Shown: positions 8,670 to 17,820 of the stretch, one piece after another
Layout of the letters: each line of letters starts with the position of its first letter
Numbering within the stretch: the first letter of the stretch is position 1
DNA from: Flavobacterium sp. LC2016-01
GTDB taxonomy: Bacteria; Bacteroidota; Bacteroidia; Flavobacteriales; Flavobacteriaceae
Length of the DNA stretch: 64,000 bases
NCBI RefSeq assembly: GCF_009711135.1
Contig: NZ_WMIC01000006.1
Coordinates: forward strand, 1-64,000
Direction of reading: 5' to 3'
Position numbers and translations under genes: made by a program
Notes under the pieces: generated by a model
The model's database searches: none
What the model saw: the letters and a program-made list of their open reading frames with translations, nothing else
Told to the model about the DNA's origin: nothing

Positions 8670-10325
8670 ATGACACCTTTTAAACGTTTTTACAACCTGC
8701 TTACACTAGATAAGCGCGATGTATATCAAATTATATTTTACGCCGCATTTGCCGGTTTAGTAAACCTTTCTCTTCCTTTGGGAATTCAGGCTATTATCAA
8801 TTTTATTCAAAGCGGACAGCTGAGTGTTTCTTGGATTGTCTTAGTAATTCTGGTAACAATCGGAGTTGGTTTTGGCGGTATTTTGACTATTCTGCAGCTC
8901 CGAATTGTGGAGAACCTGCAGCAGCGAATTTTTGTGCGTTCCTCTTTTGAATTCGCGTACAGAATGCCTTTGATCAAATTCAAAGAAATGTATTCTGAAT
9001 ATGCTCCCGAAAAAGCAAACCGTTTTTTCGACACTTTAATGGTTCAAAAAGGAACAGCAAAACTGCTTCTTGACTTTTGTACTGCTTTTCTGCAGGTTGG
9101 TCTGGGTATCATTTTGTTAGTATTATACCATTCTTTCTTTATGGTAATCGGGCTTTTGTTTATAGCTATTTTATATATCATTTTCAAATTTTCATATAAA
9201 GATGGTCTTGAAACGAGTCTTAACGAATCAAAATTCAAATATAAAGTGGCGGCCTGGATTCAGGAAATTGCCAGAAACCGAGAAAGCTTTCGCAGAAAAG
9301 GCGGTTTTGAATACGCATTGAAGCGTAATGACGGCTATGTAACACAATATGTAGATAACCGTGAAAAGCATTTTCAGGTTATGAAAAAGCAATACATTCA
9401 GCTTACTATTTTTAAAGTTATTGTTACGGCTGCCTTATTATCAATTGGTGGTTTTCTGGTAATTCATCATCAAATGAACATTGGGCAGTTTGTAGCAGCT
9501 GAAATTGTTATCGTGTTGCTGATCAATTCAGTAGAAAAAATCATTTTCGGACTGGAATCTTTCTATGATGTTTTAACTTCTGTAGAAAAAATTGGACAGG
9601 TTACCGATATGGAAACTGCATGTATTCCCGAAAAATCAGCAATAAATGAAGGCGGAATTACAATCGAAACCGAAAGTGTTGCTTATAATTATCCAGATCA
9701 CAATAAAAAATCGCTCAAAAATATCAACCTGAAAGTCAATCAGAGCGAAAAAATAATATTACGCGGAACGAACGGTGCCGGAAAAAGTACACTGCTTCGA
9801 TTGCTTGCAGGATTGCTCGAGCCAGAAAGCGGCGCAATGTATGTGACAGATACTTTTATGAATCGTCTCGATGAAGACAGTTACAGAGCACAGTCTGGTA
9901 CTTATTTACAAGGTGATACACTTTTTGCAGGTACAATTCGAGAGAATATTCTTTTTGGTAATGAAGCATTAAATAATGATGATCTAAAATGGGCTTTAGA
10001 CAGCGTTGGTTTGACACCAGATATTAAAACGTTCCCTAACGGTTTGGAACATCAGGTTCATCCGGGCGGGCATGAACTTTCGGCTTCAGATATCCAAAAA
10101 ATATTGCTTGCCAGAAGTATCGTTCATAGACCTAATATATTATTCCTTGAAGATCCAGTTGATAAAATGGACGAACTGACATCAGGAAAAATTGTTGATT
10201 TTTTACTTTCTGAAGAAAATGACTGGACGGTAATCGTAACTTCTAAAAATGATATTTGGAAGAACAAATGCGACCGTATGATAACGATTGACGACGGAAA
10301 AATTATTAACGACATAAAGCTATAA
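8670..10325 (+). CDS. Type I secretion-like ABC transporter (permease-ATPase fusion) with degenerate nucleotide-binding motifs
   Basis: The 551-residue protein has an ABC exporter layout: membrane segments at residues about 16-48, 54-75, 130-172 and 250-290, then a nucleotide-binding domain from about 325. There is no N-terminal C39 peptidase domain. Walker A is intact (GTNGAGKS, 366-373). The other motifs depart from consensus: the LSGGQ signature reads ELSASD (469-474), Walker B ends FLEDP (492-496) with Glu and Asp in the reverse of the usual DE order, and the H-loop position reads VTSKND with no His. The HlyD gene begins 2 nt after the stop and TolC follows, so all three likely form one trans-envelope exporter. 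Substrate is unknown. It may hydrolyse ATP weakly or work mainly by binding it. Confidence 0.88.
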   Translation: MTPFKRFYNLLTLDKRDVYQIIFYAAFAGLVNLSLPLGIQAIINFIQSGQLSVSWIVLVILVTIGVGFGGILTILQLRIVENLQQRIFVRSSFEFAYRMPLIKFKEMYSEYAPEKANRFFDTLMVQKGTAKLLLDFCTAFLQVGLGIILLVLYHSFFMVIGLLFIAILYIIFKFSYKDGLETSLNESKFKYKVAAWIQEIARNRESFRRKGGFEYALKRNDGYVTQYVDNREKHFQVMKKQYIQLTIFKVIVTAALLSIGGFLVIHHQMNIGQFVAAEIVIVLLINSVEKIIFGLESFYDVLTSVEKIGQVTDMETACIPEKSAINEGGITIETESVAYNYPDHNKKSLKNINLKVNQSEKIILRGTNGAGKSTLLRLLAGLLEPESGAMYVTDTFMNRLDEDSYRAQSGTYLQGDTLFAGTIRENILFGNEALNNDDLKWALDSVGLTPDIKTFPNGLEHQVHPGGHELSASDIQKILLARSIVHRPNILFLEDPVDKMDELTSGKIVDFLLSEENDWTVIVTSKNDIWKNKCDRMITIDDGKIINDIKL

Positions 10326-10327
10326 CC

Positions 10328-11683
10328 ATGCTCAATATATCTAAAGATAATAATATACTTATAACTCCGGGAAAGTACACGTCTATTACAAACGTTGCCC
10401 GAAGACCTCATTATAAAATTTTAAACAGAGTCATAATCGGATTTTTATTGTTTTCTGTTGGATGTCTTTTTCTTCCTTGGACGCAGAATATTTCAGGAAG
10501 CGGTTCGGTTACCACATTAAAACCAGACCAAAGACCACAGACAGTACACAATGCGATTGCCGGAAGAATCGAAAAATGGTACGTGCAGGAAGGTGATTAT
10601 GTGAAAAAAGGCGATACCATTGTTTTTATTTCTGAAGTAAAAGAAGATTATTTGGATCCAAATCTTGTTGGCAATACAAAACAGCAGGTTGATGCCAAAA
10701 AAATGGCAGTTGCTTCGTATGGCGATAAAGTAAATTCTCTTGAAGTTCAGGCGAAATCGCTTAGTACAGAAAGGGAATTGAAACTGCAACAGGCTCAAAA
10801 TAAAATAAAACAGTCACAGCTGAAAATCAAAAGTGACAGTATGGATCTTGAGGCTGTGAAAACGCAATTGCGAATTGCCAAAACACAATTTGACCGTTCG
10901 ACCGCTTTGAATAAAGAAGGTTTGAAACCAATGACAGATGTTGAACAAAAAAGATTGAAACTTCAGGAATCTGAAGCGTATATCATCACACAGCAAAATA
11001 AACTTTTAAGCAGTAAAAACGAATTGATAAACGCAAGAGTAGAAATTAACCGAATTTCGGCTGAATATGCTGAGAAAATTTCGAAATCAGCAAGCGATAA
11101 ATTCACAGCTTTAAGTACGCAATATGATACAGAAGCTCAGGTAAATAAGTTAGAAAATCAGTATACAAATTACCGACTTAGAAATGGTTTATACTATATC
11201 ACTGCACCACAAAGCGGTTATGTAAACCGTGCTTTATTGGCCGGTCTTGGCGAAACTATTAAAGAAGGAACTCCAATTGTGAGCATCATGCCGTCAAGTT
11301 ATGATATTGCGGTTGAAACCTACGTTGATCCAATCGATTTGCCCTTAGTACATCGCGGTGCAAAAGTTCGTGTATGGTTTGACGGTTGGCCAAGAATCGT
11401 CTTTTCAGGATGGCCGGGATTATCTTATGGTACTTATGGCGGACGAATCGTGGCAATTGAAAATTTTATCAGTTCCAATGGAAAATACAGAGTGCTTATT
11501 TCACCAGACGGCGAAGATAATAAATGGCCAAAAGAATTGAGTATTGGAGCAGGAGCACAAAGTATTGCTTTATTAGAAACGGTTTCTGTATGGTATGAAG
11601 TATGGCGAAACCTAAATGGTTTTCCGCCAAATTATTACAAGGCAGATGAAAAAGAGGCAAAATATGGCAAAGACAAAAAATAA
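10328..11683 (+). CDS. HlyD-family membrane fusion (periplasmic adaptor) protein
   Basis: The 451-residue protein has a short cytoplasmic N-terminus and one membrane helix at about residues 37-55 (IIGFLLFSVGCLFLP). A first lipoyl half follows (GRIEKWYVQEGDYVKKGD), then a long coiled-coil hairpin at about 125-285, a second lipoyl half (TAPQSGYVNRALLAGLGETI) and a beta-barrel domain containing VETYVDPIDLPLVHRGAKV. Such adaptors bridge an inner-membrane ABC exporter to a TolC-type channel. Its start lies 2 nt after the ABC stop, and its end overlaps the downstream TolC start by 20 nt, which indicates translational coupling. It is close to the usual length for type I secretion adaptors. Confidence 0.9.
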   Translation: MLNISKDNNILITPGKYTSITNVARRPHYKILNRVIIGFLLFSVGCLFLPWTQNISGSGSVTTLKPDQRPQTVHNAIAGRIEKWYVQEGDYVKKGDTIVFISEVKEDYLDPNLVGNTKQQVDAKKMAVASYGDKVNSLEVQAKSLSTERELKLQQAQNKIKQSQLKIKSDSMDLEAVKTQLRIAKTQFDRSTALNKEGLKPMTDVEQKRLKLQESEAYIITQQNKLLSSKNELINARVEINRISAEYAEKISKSASDKFTALSTQYDTEAQVNKLENQYTNYRLRNGLYYITAPQSGYVNRALLAGLGETIKEGTPIVSIMPSSYDIAVETYVDPIDLPLVHRGAKVRVWFDGWPRIVFSGWPGLSYGTYGGRIVAIENFISSNGKYRVLISPDGEDNKWPKELSIGAGAQSIALLETVSVWYEVWRNLNGFPPNYYKADEKEAKYGKDKK

Positions 11684-13082
11684 TTTGAAATACGTTGCAA
11701 GACTATTTTTTCTCTTGTTTTTATTCGGATTTTCTGTTTCGTACAGTCAGGATTTTAATAAAGAAGAATTAAGTTATGACGAATTTTTAGGATATGTAAA
11801 AAAATATCATCCACTGGTAAAACAGGCCAATCTTGAAATCAGTATTGCTCAGGCGGCGCTTATGGTGGCGCGCGGTGGATTTGATCCAAAAATAGAAGTC
11901 GATTACAGCAAAAAAGAATTTAAAGGAACCGAATATTATTCGCTTTTAAACAGCAGTTTTAAAATCCCGACTTGGTACGGAATCGAAATAAAAGCTGGTT
12001 TTGATGATACTGACGGGCAATACTTTAATCCGCAGAACAAAACTCCTGAAGCAGGTTTGACTTCTCTTGGCGTAAGTGTTGCTTTAGGACAGGGAATGTT
12101 CATCAATCAGCGAATGGCCGATGTCAGGGAAGGGAAATTACAGCTGAAATTGAGTGATGCACAACGAAAACTGAAAGCGATTGAAGTTTTATACAAAGCC
12201 AGCGAAGCGTATTTTGAATGGAGAAAAAGCTATAACGAAGCAGCGCTTTACAACCGATATTTAGGTTTTGCAAGCACTCGTTTTGCAGGCGTAAAAAAAC
12301 TGATTGAATTAGGCGACGCTCCGGCAATTGATAGTGTTGAAGCCGGAATTACAGTGCGAAACAGACAGTTGAATGTTGAAAATGGAAATCTGAAATTAGC
12401 TAAAGCAAAATTGTATCTGTCCAATTATTTATGGATTGAAAATGTTCCGGTTGAATTAGATGAAATGGTCAAGCCAGAAGAAAACCTGATTCAAACATTG
12501 GAAACAACATTAAAAACTGATGCCATGATGGTAAGTGTTGAAAGTCTGGAATCACATCCCAAACTTCAGGCTTTAGAAACTAAAATGGATATGCTGGAAA
12601 TCAACAGGAAACTAAAGGCAAATTCATTGCTTCCAAAGTTAAATGTCGGTTACAATTATATTTCGGAGCCTTCTTACTTCAGTTCTTTTAATGCCGATGA
12701 TTATAAGTTCAATGTCGATTTCAGTATTCCGATTTTCTTGAGAAAGGAGAGAGGAAGCTTAAAATTGGCAAAATTTAAAATTCAGGATATTCGGTTTGAT
12801 ATTGAACAGCAAAAACTGGAACTTAAAAATAAAATTAAAGCACAGCAGACAGAAATAGCGTCTTTAAAAAGACAAAAAAAGGTGATCGATAATCTTGTAA
12901 AAGACTATTTGACGATGCTGACTTCAGAAGAAAAACTGTTTTCATTCGGAGAAAGCTCTATTTTCCTGATTAATTCCAGAGAAAATAATCTGGTAAGTGC
13001 AAAATTGTCGCAAATCAGCATCGAGAATCAGTTCTATATTTCAAACGCTGAATTATATAAAATACTGGCAAACCCAGATTAA
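11664..13082 (+). CDS. TolC-family outer membrane efflux/secretion channel
   Basis: I place the start at 11664 (MAKTKNNLK), giving 472 residues. From there the protein begins with a clean signal peptide (FFLLFLFGFSVSYSQ) and an AAGAGG-like purine run sits just upstream. An earlier in-frame ATG at 11616 would add 16 residues that only read through the HlyD gene. The rest is helix-rich with the two-fold repeated pattern of outer membrane efflux proteins: KQANLEISIAQAALMVARGG near the N-terminus, long helices with Q/K/L heptads, and a second strand region near NFDVDFSIPIFLRKERG-like sequence. It would be the outer membrane exit duct for the ABC-HlyD pair, and it is the last gene before a terminator. 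Confidence 0.88.
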   Translation: MAKTKNNLKYVARLFFLLFLFGFSVSYSQDFNKEELSYDEFLGYVKKYHPLVKQANLEISIAQAALMVARGGFDPKIEVDYSKKEFKGTEYYSLLNSSFKIPTWYGIEIKAGFDDTDGQYFNPQNKTPEAGLTSLGVSVALGQGMFINQRMADVREGKLQLKLSDAQRKLKAIEVLYKASEAYFEWRKSYNEAALYNRYLGFASTRFAGVKKLIELGDAPAIDSVEAGITVRNRQLNVENGNLKLAKAKLYLSNYLWIENVPVELDEMVKPEENLIQTLETTLKTDAMMVSVESLESHPKLQALETKMDMLEINRKLKANSLLPKLNVGYNYISEPSYFSSFNADDYKFNVDFSIPIFLRKERGSLKLAKFKIQDIRFDIEQQKLELKNKIKAQQTEIASLKRQKKVIDNLVKDYLTMLTSEEKLFSFGESSIFLINSRENNLVSAKLSQISIENQFYISNAELYKILANPD

Positions 13083-13124
13083 AAATAAGTTTGTTTGGTT
13101 ACTTAGTTGTTGGTTATATTGAAG

Positions 13125-13157
13125 AAAACAGCAGTAATTTTTTACTGCTGTTTTTGT
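13125..13157 (+). terminator. Rho-independent terminator after the ABC-HlyD-TolC genes
   Basis: A 13-bp perfect stem (AAAACAGCAGTAA and its complement) with a 4-nt T loop is followed by a T-rich tract (TTTTTGTTTT). It lies 43 nt after the TolC stop and separates the exporter genes from the downstream kinase cluster. Confidence 0.8.
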
Positions 13158-13191
13158 TTTTAAGGATGATTAAGTTTTGTATATGGCACAC

Positions 13192-13256
13192 AGATGACGC
13201 AGATCAAACGGATTTTTATATAATATCAGTGAAAATCCGTTTGATCTGCGTCATCT
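13192..13256. repeat. Perfect 25-bp inverted repeat, copy 1 of a dispersed palindromic family
   Basis: The arms 13192-13216 and 13232-13256 are exact reverse complements (AGATGACGCAGATCAAACGG...) with a 15-nt loop. The core words AACGGATTTT, AAAATCCGTT and CTGCGTCATC recur in the repeats at 48205-48325 and 54311-54430. No T-run follows, so this is more likely a mobile or REP-like element than a terminator. Confidence 0.75.
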
Positions 13257-13345
13257 TCGGGCTTATTAAAATAGTCATCTTACCACAATTTATGCGGAGT
13301 TTTGGCTGAAATGCTTTATCTTTATCGGCTTTTACCACTTACTAA

Positions 13346-15331
13346 ATGAGCATAGAAAACCCAATTCCAGACAACGAATTTGAACGTTTAGCAGCCTTAA
13401 AACGTTATAATATATTAGATTCTCTTCCTGATCATGCTTTTGATGACGCAACAAAACTTGTTTCCTATATCTGCGGCGTTCCCATTGCTCATATTTCGTT
13501 TATAGATGAAAGCAGGCAATGGTTTAAATCTGAAATTGGAATAGGAGTTTCAGAAGTACCGCGAGAAATCAGTTTTTGCAAATACACTATAATGGAATCA
13601 AAATTGGTCGAAATTAACGATACTTTTTTGAATGAACGTTTAAAAGACGATCCTAATGTTACTGGCGGTTTCAAAGTAAGATTTTACGCTGGAGTGCCTC
13701 TTACAACACCAGACGGTTTTAATATTGGAACCATCTGTGCGATAGATCATGTCACTAAAACATTAGATGAAAATCAGCGAAATGCACTTTCGATTATTGC
13801 AAAACACGTAATAAATCAGTTAGAAATTCAAACAAAAAATATTGAATTAGCGGCGCAGAAAAAAATTGCCGAAAGAGCCGTTTTTGCCAAAGACAGTTTC
13901 TTGGCCAATATGAGTCACGAAATCAGAACGCCATTAAATGCAATTATTGGTTTTACTGATCTTTTGGCACAGACAGAACTCGATGAAACACAGCGCGATT
14001 ACATTGACAGTGTTCAGATTGCAGGTGAAAATCTACTTTTGATTGTAAATGATATTCTGGATCTTTCTAAAATTGAATCTGGAAATTTGACCATTGATGC
14101 AGAACCATTTAATTTAAAAAAGACATTGAAACATGTCTATAATTTATTAAAAGTAAAAGTTCCAAAAGAAGTAGAATTCAATCTTTTTTTAGATGCCGAT
14201 ATGCCAGACACTGTTGTAGGCGATCAAGTGCGTTTGAATCAGATTTTGGTGAACTTGATTGGCAATGCACTTAAGTTTACGCATGATGGCGATGTTACGG
14301 TTTCAGTAAAAAAAGTGGAGGAAACCGATGATCATTATGCATTGCGATTTTCGGTTAAAGATACCGGAATTGGTATTCCAGAAGCTAAACTGAAAACTAT
14401 TTTTGAACGTTTTACTCAAGCAGAAGAAAGTACAACACGAAGATTTGGCGGTACCGGACTCGGGCTAAATATTGTAAAACAATTAGTTGAATTGCAAAAT
14501 GCTAAAATTGAGGTAAAAAGCAAGGAGGGAAGAGGTTCAGAATTTTTCTTTGTCATTTCGTACAAAAAAACATCTGCGGTAGCATCGACTGTAAAACCTT
14601 TATCAAAAAATGAACTCGGCACTTTAAAAATATTGCTTTGCGAAGACAATGTTTTAAACCAAAAATTAGTGCGAAGCGTGATTCATAATTTTGGTTTCGA
14701 ATTGGATATTGCCGAAAATGGCGAAGAAGGAATTGAACTTCTATCACAAAATAAATATGATTTAATTCTGATGGATCTGCAGATGCCGGTTAAAGACGGT
14801 TACCAGACAACAGAATATATCAGAAATGAAATGAAATTGAATATTCCAATTATCGCAATGACCGCGCACTCGCTTGTAGGTGAACAAGAACGCTGTTATA
14901 AAGTTGGAATGGATGCTTATGTGCCAAAACCTTTTAAACAGCCAGCACTTTTAAAAGCGATAAAAGCGGTAATGAGCAAAGATCCTGAACAGGCAAAAAA
15001 GAGAATTATTGATTTTTCTATTTTAGACGAAATGGCCTGCGGTGATTTGAATTTTAGAAAAGAAATGATACATCTTTTTCTAGAAAAAATTCCGAGTCAG
15101 ACAGAACAATTAATCGAAGCATTTAAAAATAACGATCATGATACTACAAAAAAACTGGCGCACAATATGAAAGCCAGTTTAGATATTTTCATGCTGACAG
15201 ATCTTACGAATTGTTTAAATATTGTTGAAGAAGAAGCTTCATTAGGTGAATTTACTTCAGAAACTGCCGATAAAATAAACATTGTACAATGTGGGATTGA
15301 AGAGACCGTTAAAATCTTAAAGGAGCTTTGA
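13346..15331 (+). CDS. Soluble GAF-domain hybrid histidine kinase with receiver and Hpt domains
   Basis: The 661-residue protein has no membrane segment and should be cytoplasmic. Domains in order: GAF (about 5-160), a short helix, HisKA with the phosphoacceptor His191 in NMSHEIRTP, HATPase (about 290-410; DTGIGIP and GGTGLGLNIV), receiver (about 430-545; acceptor Asp477 in LMDLQMP) and a C-terminal Hpt domain with His606 in LAHNMKAS. This is a complete phosphorelay in one chain, and the Hpt could pass phosphate to the single-domain receiver encoded 75 bp downstream. Its neighbours are an outer membrane barrel and a GT2 synthase, so it probably controls polysaccharide production. The signal sensed by the GAF domain cannot be told from sequence. 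Confidence 0.92.
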   Translation: MSIENPIPDNEFERLAALKRYNILDSLPDHAFDDATKLVSYICGVPIAHISFIDESRQWFKSEIGIGVSEVPREISFCKYTIMESKLVEINDTFLNERLKDDPNVTGGFKVRFYAGVPLTTPDGFNIGTICAIDHVTKTLDENQRNALSIIAKHVINQLEIQTKNIELAAQKKIAERAVFAKDSFLANMSHEIRTPLNAIIGFTDLLAQTELDETQRDYIDSVQIAGENLLLIVNDILDLSKIESGNLTIDAEPFNLKKTLKHVYNLLKVKVPKEVEFNLFLDADMPDTVVGDQVRLNQILVNLIGNALKFTHDGDVTVSVKKVEETDDHYALRFSVKDTGIGIPEAKLKTIFERFTQAEESTTRRFGGTGLGLNIVKQLVELQNAKIEVKSKEGRGSEFFFVISYKKTSAVASTVKPLSKNELGTLKILLCEDNVLNQKLVRSVIHNFGFELDIAENGEEGIELLSQNKYDLILMDLQMPVKDGYQTTEYIRNEMKLNIPIIAMTAHSLVGEQERCYKVGMDAYVPKPFKQPALLKAIKAVMSKDPEQAKKRIIDFSILDEMACGDLNFRKEMIHLFLEKIPSQTEQLIEAFKNNDHDTTKKLAHNMKASLDIFMLTDLTNCLNIVEEEASLGEFTSETADKINIVQCGIEETVKILKEL

Positions 15332-15406
15332 TACCAAAGAAATAAGCCTTAGCTTTACAATACAAGGATAGTATAAATTGAATTTTGCCTCCAAATACCA
15401 CTACCA

Positions 15407-15772
15407 ATGAGAATAATTTTAGCCGAAGATAATGATATCCTACGCAAATCATTGTCTTTTTTCCTCGAGTCCAAAGGATTTACTGTAGACCAGTTTTCTG
15501 ACGGAAAAGATGCGCTTGATGCCATCAAAAAAAATAACTACAACATCATTTTGACCGACATAAATATGCCTGGCATCAGCGGAATGGAAATTACGCAATA
15601 TGTCAGGGAAACTATTAATTCTGATATTCCCATAATTATACTTACTTCTTCTGGCGTTGAACAGACGGAACTGGACTCTTTTGATATTGGTGCCAATGAA
15701 TTTATTGCAAAACCAATTAGTCCGGCTGTTCTTTTAGTGCGAATTAATAAGCTATTAAAAATCAAAGCTTGA
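15407..15772 (+). CDS. Single-domain CheY-like response regulator
   Basis: The 121-residue protein is only a receiver domain. It has the acidic pair in LAEDND near the N-terminus, phosphoacceptor Asp51 in ILTDINMPG, a conserved Thr/Ser in ILTSSG and Lys in IAKPISP. It has no DNA-binding or enzymatic output, so it must act by protein contact or as a phosphate shuttle. Its stop codon overlaps the ATG of the next gene (TGATG), which couples it tightly to the YaiO-like barrel protein. A likely partner is the hybrid kinase upstream, and a possible target is the GT2 synthase or HEAT-like protein downstream. Those partnerships are inference from gene order. Confidence 0.92.
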   Translation: MRIILAEDNDILRKSLSFFLESKGFTVDQFSDGKDALDAIKKNNYNIILTDINMPGISGMEITQYVRETINSDIPIIILTSSGVEQTELDSFDIGANEFIAKPISPAVLLVRINKLLKIKA

Positions 15773-16986
15773 TGAAGTATCTATATTATTCAATCATAAT
15801 GTTATTTGTTTCTTCCGTTACTTTTGGACAAGAAATAAATATTGATGCTGTTCTGACAAAGGCAAAACAAGAAACAGAAAAAGGCAATTTTGATAAAGCG
15901 CTATCATTAATTGCGCCTTTACGTGCAAAATTTCCCGAAAATGAAGATATTCAGGTTTTTGAAGGACGAGTTTACAGCTGGAAAAAAGACTATCCATCTT
16001 CAATAAAAATATTAACACCGTTAACAGATAAAGCAAATCCAAATCCGGATGCTTTGCTGGCTATTATCAACACTTATTTTTGGTCAGAACAATATGAAAA
16101 ATGTATTGTTTACTGTGATAAATATTTAGCAATTGACTCAAAATCTGCAGATGTTATAAAGATTAAAGCGTCCTGTCTTGAAAAACTGAATCGTGATCAA
16201 GAAGCCTTAGAAATCATAGAAAAAGCATCTTTGGCAGACAACAGTACACAGCCGTTTAGAGGGATTCGCACGCTTATTGGCAAAAAAGCTAAAAATGCAG
16301 TTTCGGCTTCTTATCTTAATATTTCTACTTCAAATCCGGGGCAGTCGCCTTTGCACTATGGCTATGTCGAATATTCGCATAAATTCAGCAGTTCAGCAAT
16401 TGTCGGTAGAGCAAATGTTGGAAATGTAAACAATGATACCGAAATGCTTTTTGAAACTGATTTTTATCAGACCTTCAAAAACAAAAGTTATTTGTATGCA
16501 AACGCAGGTATTTCAACAGGTCAAACTGTTTTTCCTGTTGCAAAAACGGGTTTAGAATATTATTTCGCGCCGGTTAAAAAATTTGATTTTGCATTCGGAG
16601 TCCGATTCATGCATTTCGATTCAGATGATATAACATTGCTTACAGGTCAAATTGCTTATAATTCGGGCAGTTATACCTTTGCTTACCGACCTTATTATGA
16701 TACAGGAAATGCTTTGTTTTCGCATGTTTTAAGTGTTCAGAAAGTTAATGAGGAAAAAGAAAATTTGATCCGATTTGAACTTCAATACGGAACTGTTCCG
16801 TACTTATATCTCTATAATGGTTTTACACAGCCTTTAAAAGCGTATCGCGCTGGTCTGCAATATCAGCATAGAATTGGCGAATCGTTTTTTGTACGCCCTA
16901 TTTTTTTATATGAACGAGAGGAATATGTTCCTGATCAATACAGAAATAGGTTCAATGTGCAGTTAATTGTTACTAAACGCTTTTAA
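15772..16986 (+). CDS. TPR plus YaiO-type outer membrane beta-barrel protein
   Basis: I start at the ATG at 15772 (a TTG one codon upstream is less likely), giving 404 residues. A signal peptide (MKYLYYSIIMLFVSSVTFGQ) precedes a helical TPR-like region at about 25-180 (KGNFDKALSLIAPLRAKFP, EQYEKCIVYCDKYLAID). A beta-rich domain of about 215 residues follows, resembling YaiO outer membrane barrels and ending in Phe as typical of outer membrane proteins. The TPR-then-barrel layout recalls PgaA, BcsC and AlgK/AlgE exopolysaccharide export proteins, though the barrel is of a different family. It is followed after 2 nt by the HEAT-like gene and then the synthase, so polysaccharide export or retention at the outer membrane is the most plausible role. 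Confidence 0.82.
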   Translation: MKYLYYSIIMLFVSSVTFGQEINIDAVLTKAKQETEKGNFDKALSLIAPLRAKFPENEDIQVFEGRVYSWKKDYPSSIKILTPLTDKANPNPDALLAIINTYFWSEQYEKCIVYCDKYLAIDSKSADVIKIKASCLEKLNRDQEALEIIEKASLADNSTQPFRGIRTLIGKKAKNAVSASYLNISTSNPGQSPLHYGYVEYSHKFSSSAIVGRANVGNVNNDTEMLFETDFYQTFKNKSYLYANAGISTGQTVFPVAKTGLEYYFAPVKKFDFAFGVRFMHFDSDDITLLTGQIAYNSGSYTFAYRPYYDTGNALFSHVLSVQKVNEEKENLIRFELQYGTVPYLYLYNGFTQPLKAYRAGLQYQHRIGESFFVRPIFLYEREEYVPDQYRNRFNVQLIVTKRF

Positions 16987-16988
16987 TT

Positions 16989-17810
16989 ATGATGAAAGTT
17001 TGGGAACTATATGAAAAAGGCGATTGGGTTGTACCATTTCTGATTTTTTCGATCAGTTTGTTTGTTGGTGCTTCTTTGTTTTTGTATCTGATTATTATTT
17101 GGAGCCGAAATAAAAAAATAAAAAGAGCCCGACTTAAAACGGAGTACAGTTTAGTAATCGAAAAAATGATGTCGGCTGTAGTTTTTGAAGATGTTTTATT
17201 TTCTGTTTTAAAAGAAGATAAAGAGACCAGTTTGCTTTTCAAAAAAGCCTTTTTTAGAGAAACGGTAACAGAAACGATTATAAATCTTCATAAAAATTAT
17301 GATGGCGTTTATGCCCAAAAATTGGAACAGTTTTATAAAGACTCTGGATTAATTAACGATTCGTTCAAAAAACTTAAAAATCTGAGCTGGGAAATAAAAT
17401 GCAAAGGAATTACGGAACTCTCTGAATTTAATATCACCGAAGCATTTGACAGTATTATTGCATTTTCTAAAAAGAAAAAGAAGACATTAAAAATCACTGC
17501 AATTAACGCCGGTATTAAACTTGCCGGAATAAAAGGTATTGTAAATCTTGTAGAACATCCTGATCCTATTGACGATTGGACGCAAGTCAACATTATTAGT
17601 GCTTTTAAAAAACACGACATAGGCGATACAAAAGGCGTTGAACTTTTATTAGAATCAAAAAACACAACTGTGATTGCACTCGGATTGAAACTTATTAAAG
17701 AGCTGAAGCTTACACAGAAAGTTAAGTATGTAGCGCAATTGATTGATAGAGCTCCGAATACAACAATCAAATACGAAGCGCAGAATGTATTACAGTCATT
17801 AACTGTTTAA
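16989..17810 (+). CDS. Membrane-anchored HEAT-repeat-like protein
   Basis: The 273-residue protein has one strong membrane helix near the N-terminus (residues about 16-37, VVPFLIFSISLFVGASLFL), then a basic segment and a helical cytoplasmic domain. Helix pairs such as ITELSEFNITEAFDSIIAF and GIVNLVEHPDPIDDWTQVN have the spacing of HEAT-like repeats. I do not see an enzymatic motif. It lies 2 nt after the barrel gene and 10 nt before the GT2 synthase, so it is probably a scaffold or regulator of the synthase at the inner membrane, perhaps the contact point for the phosphorylated receiver. HEAT assignment is from pattern only. Confidence 0.7.
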   Translation: MMKVWELYEKGDWVVPFLIFSISLFVGASLFLYLIIIWSRNKKIKRARLKTEYSLVIEKMMSAVVFEDVLFSVLKEDKETSLLFKKAFFRETVTETIINLHKNYDGVYAQKLEQFYKDSGLINDSFKKLKNLSWEIKCKGITELSEFNITEAFDSIIAFSKKKKKTLKITAINAGIKLAGIKGIVNLVEHPDPIDDWTQVNIISAFKKHDIGDTKGVELLLESKNTTVIALGLKLIKELKLTQKVKYVAQLIDRAPNTTIKYEAQNVLQSLTV

Positions 17811-17820
17811 TTATAAGCCA

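Noticed and set aside
11616..11663. Upstream ATG start for the TolC gene
   Set aside because: It only adds residues reading through the HlyD coding region; the start at 11664 gives a normal signal peptide.
13091..13309. 72-codon ORF after the TolC gene
   Set aside because: It runs through the terminator and the 25-bp inverted repeat, so it is not a credible gene.
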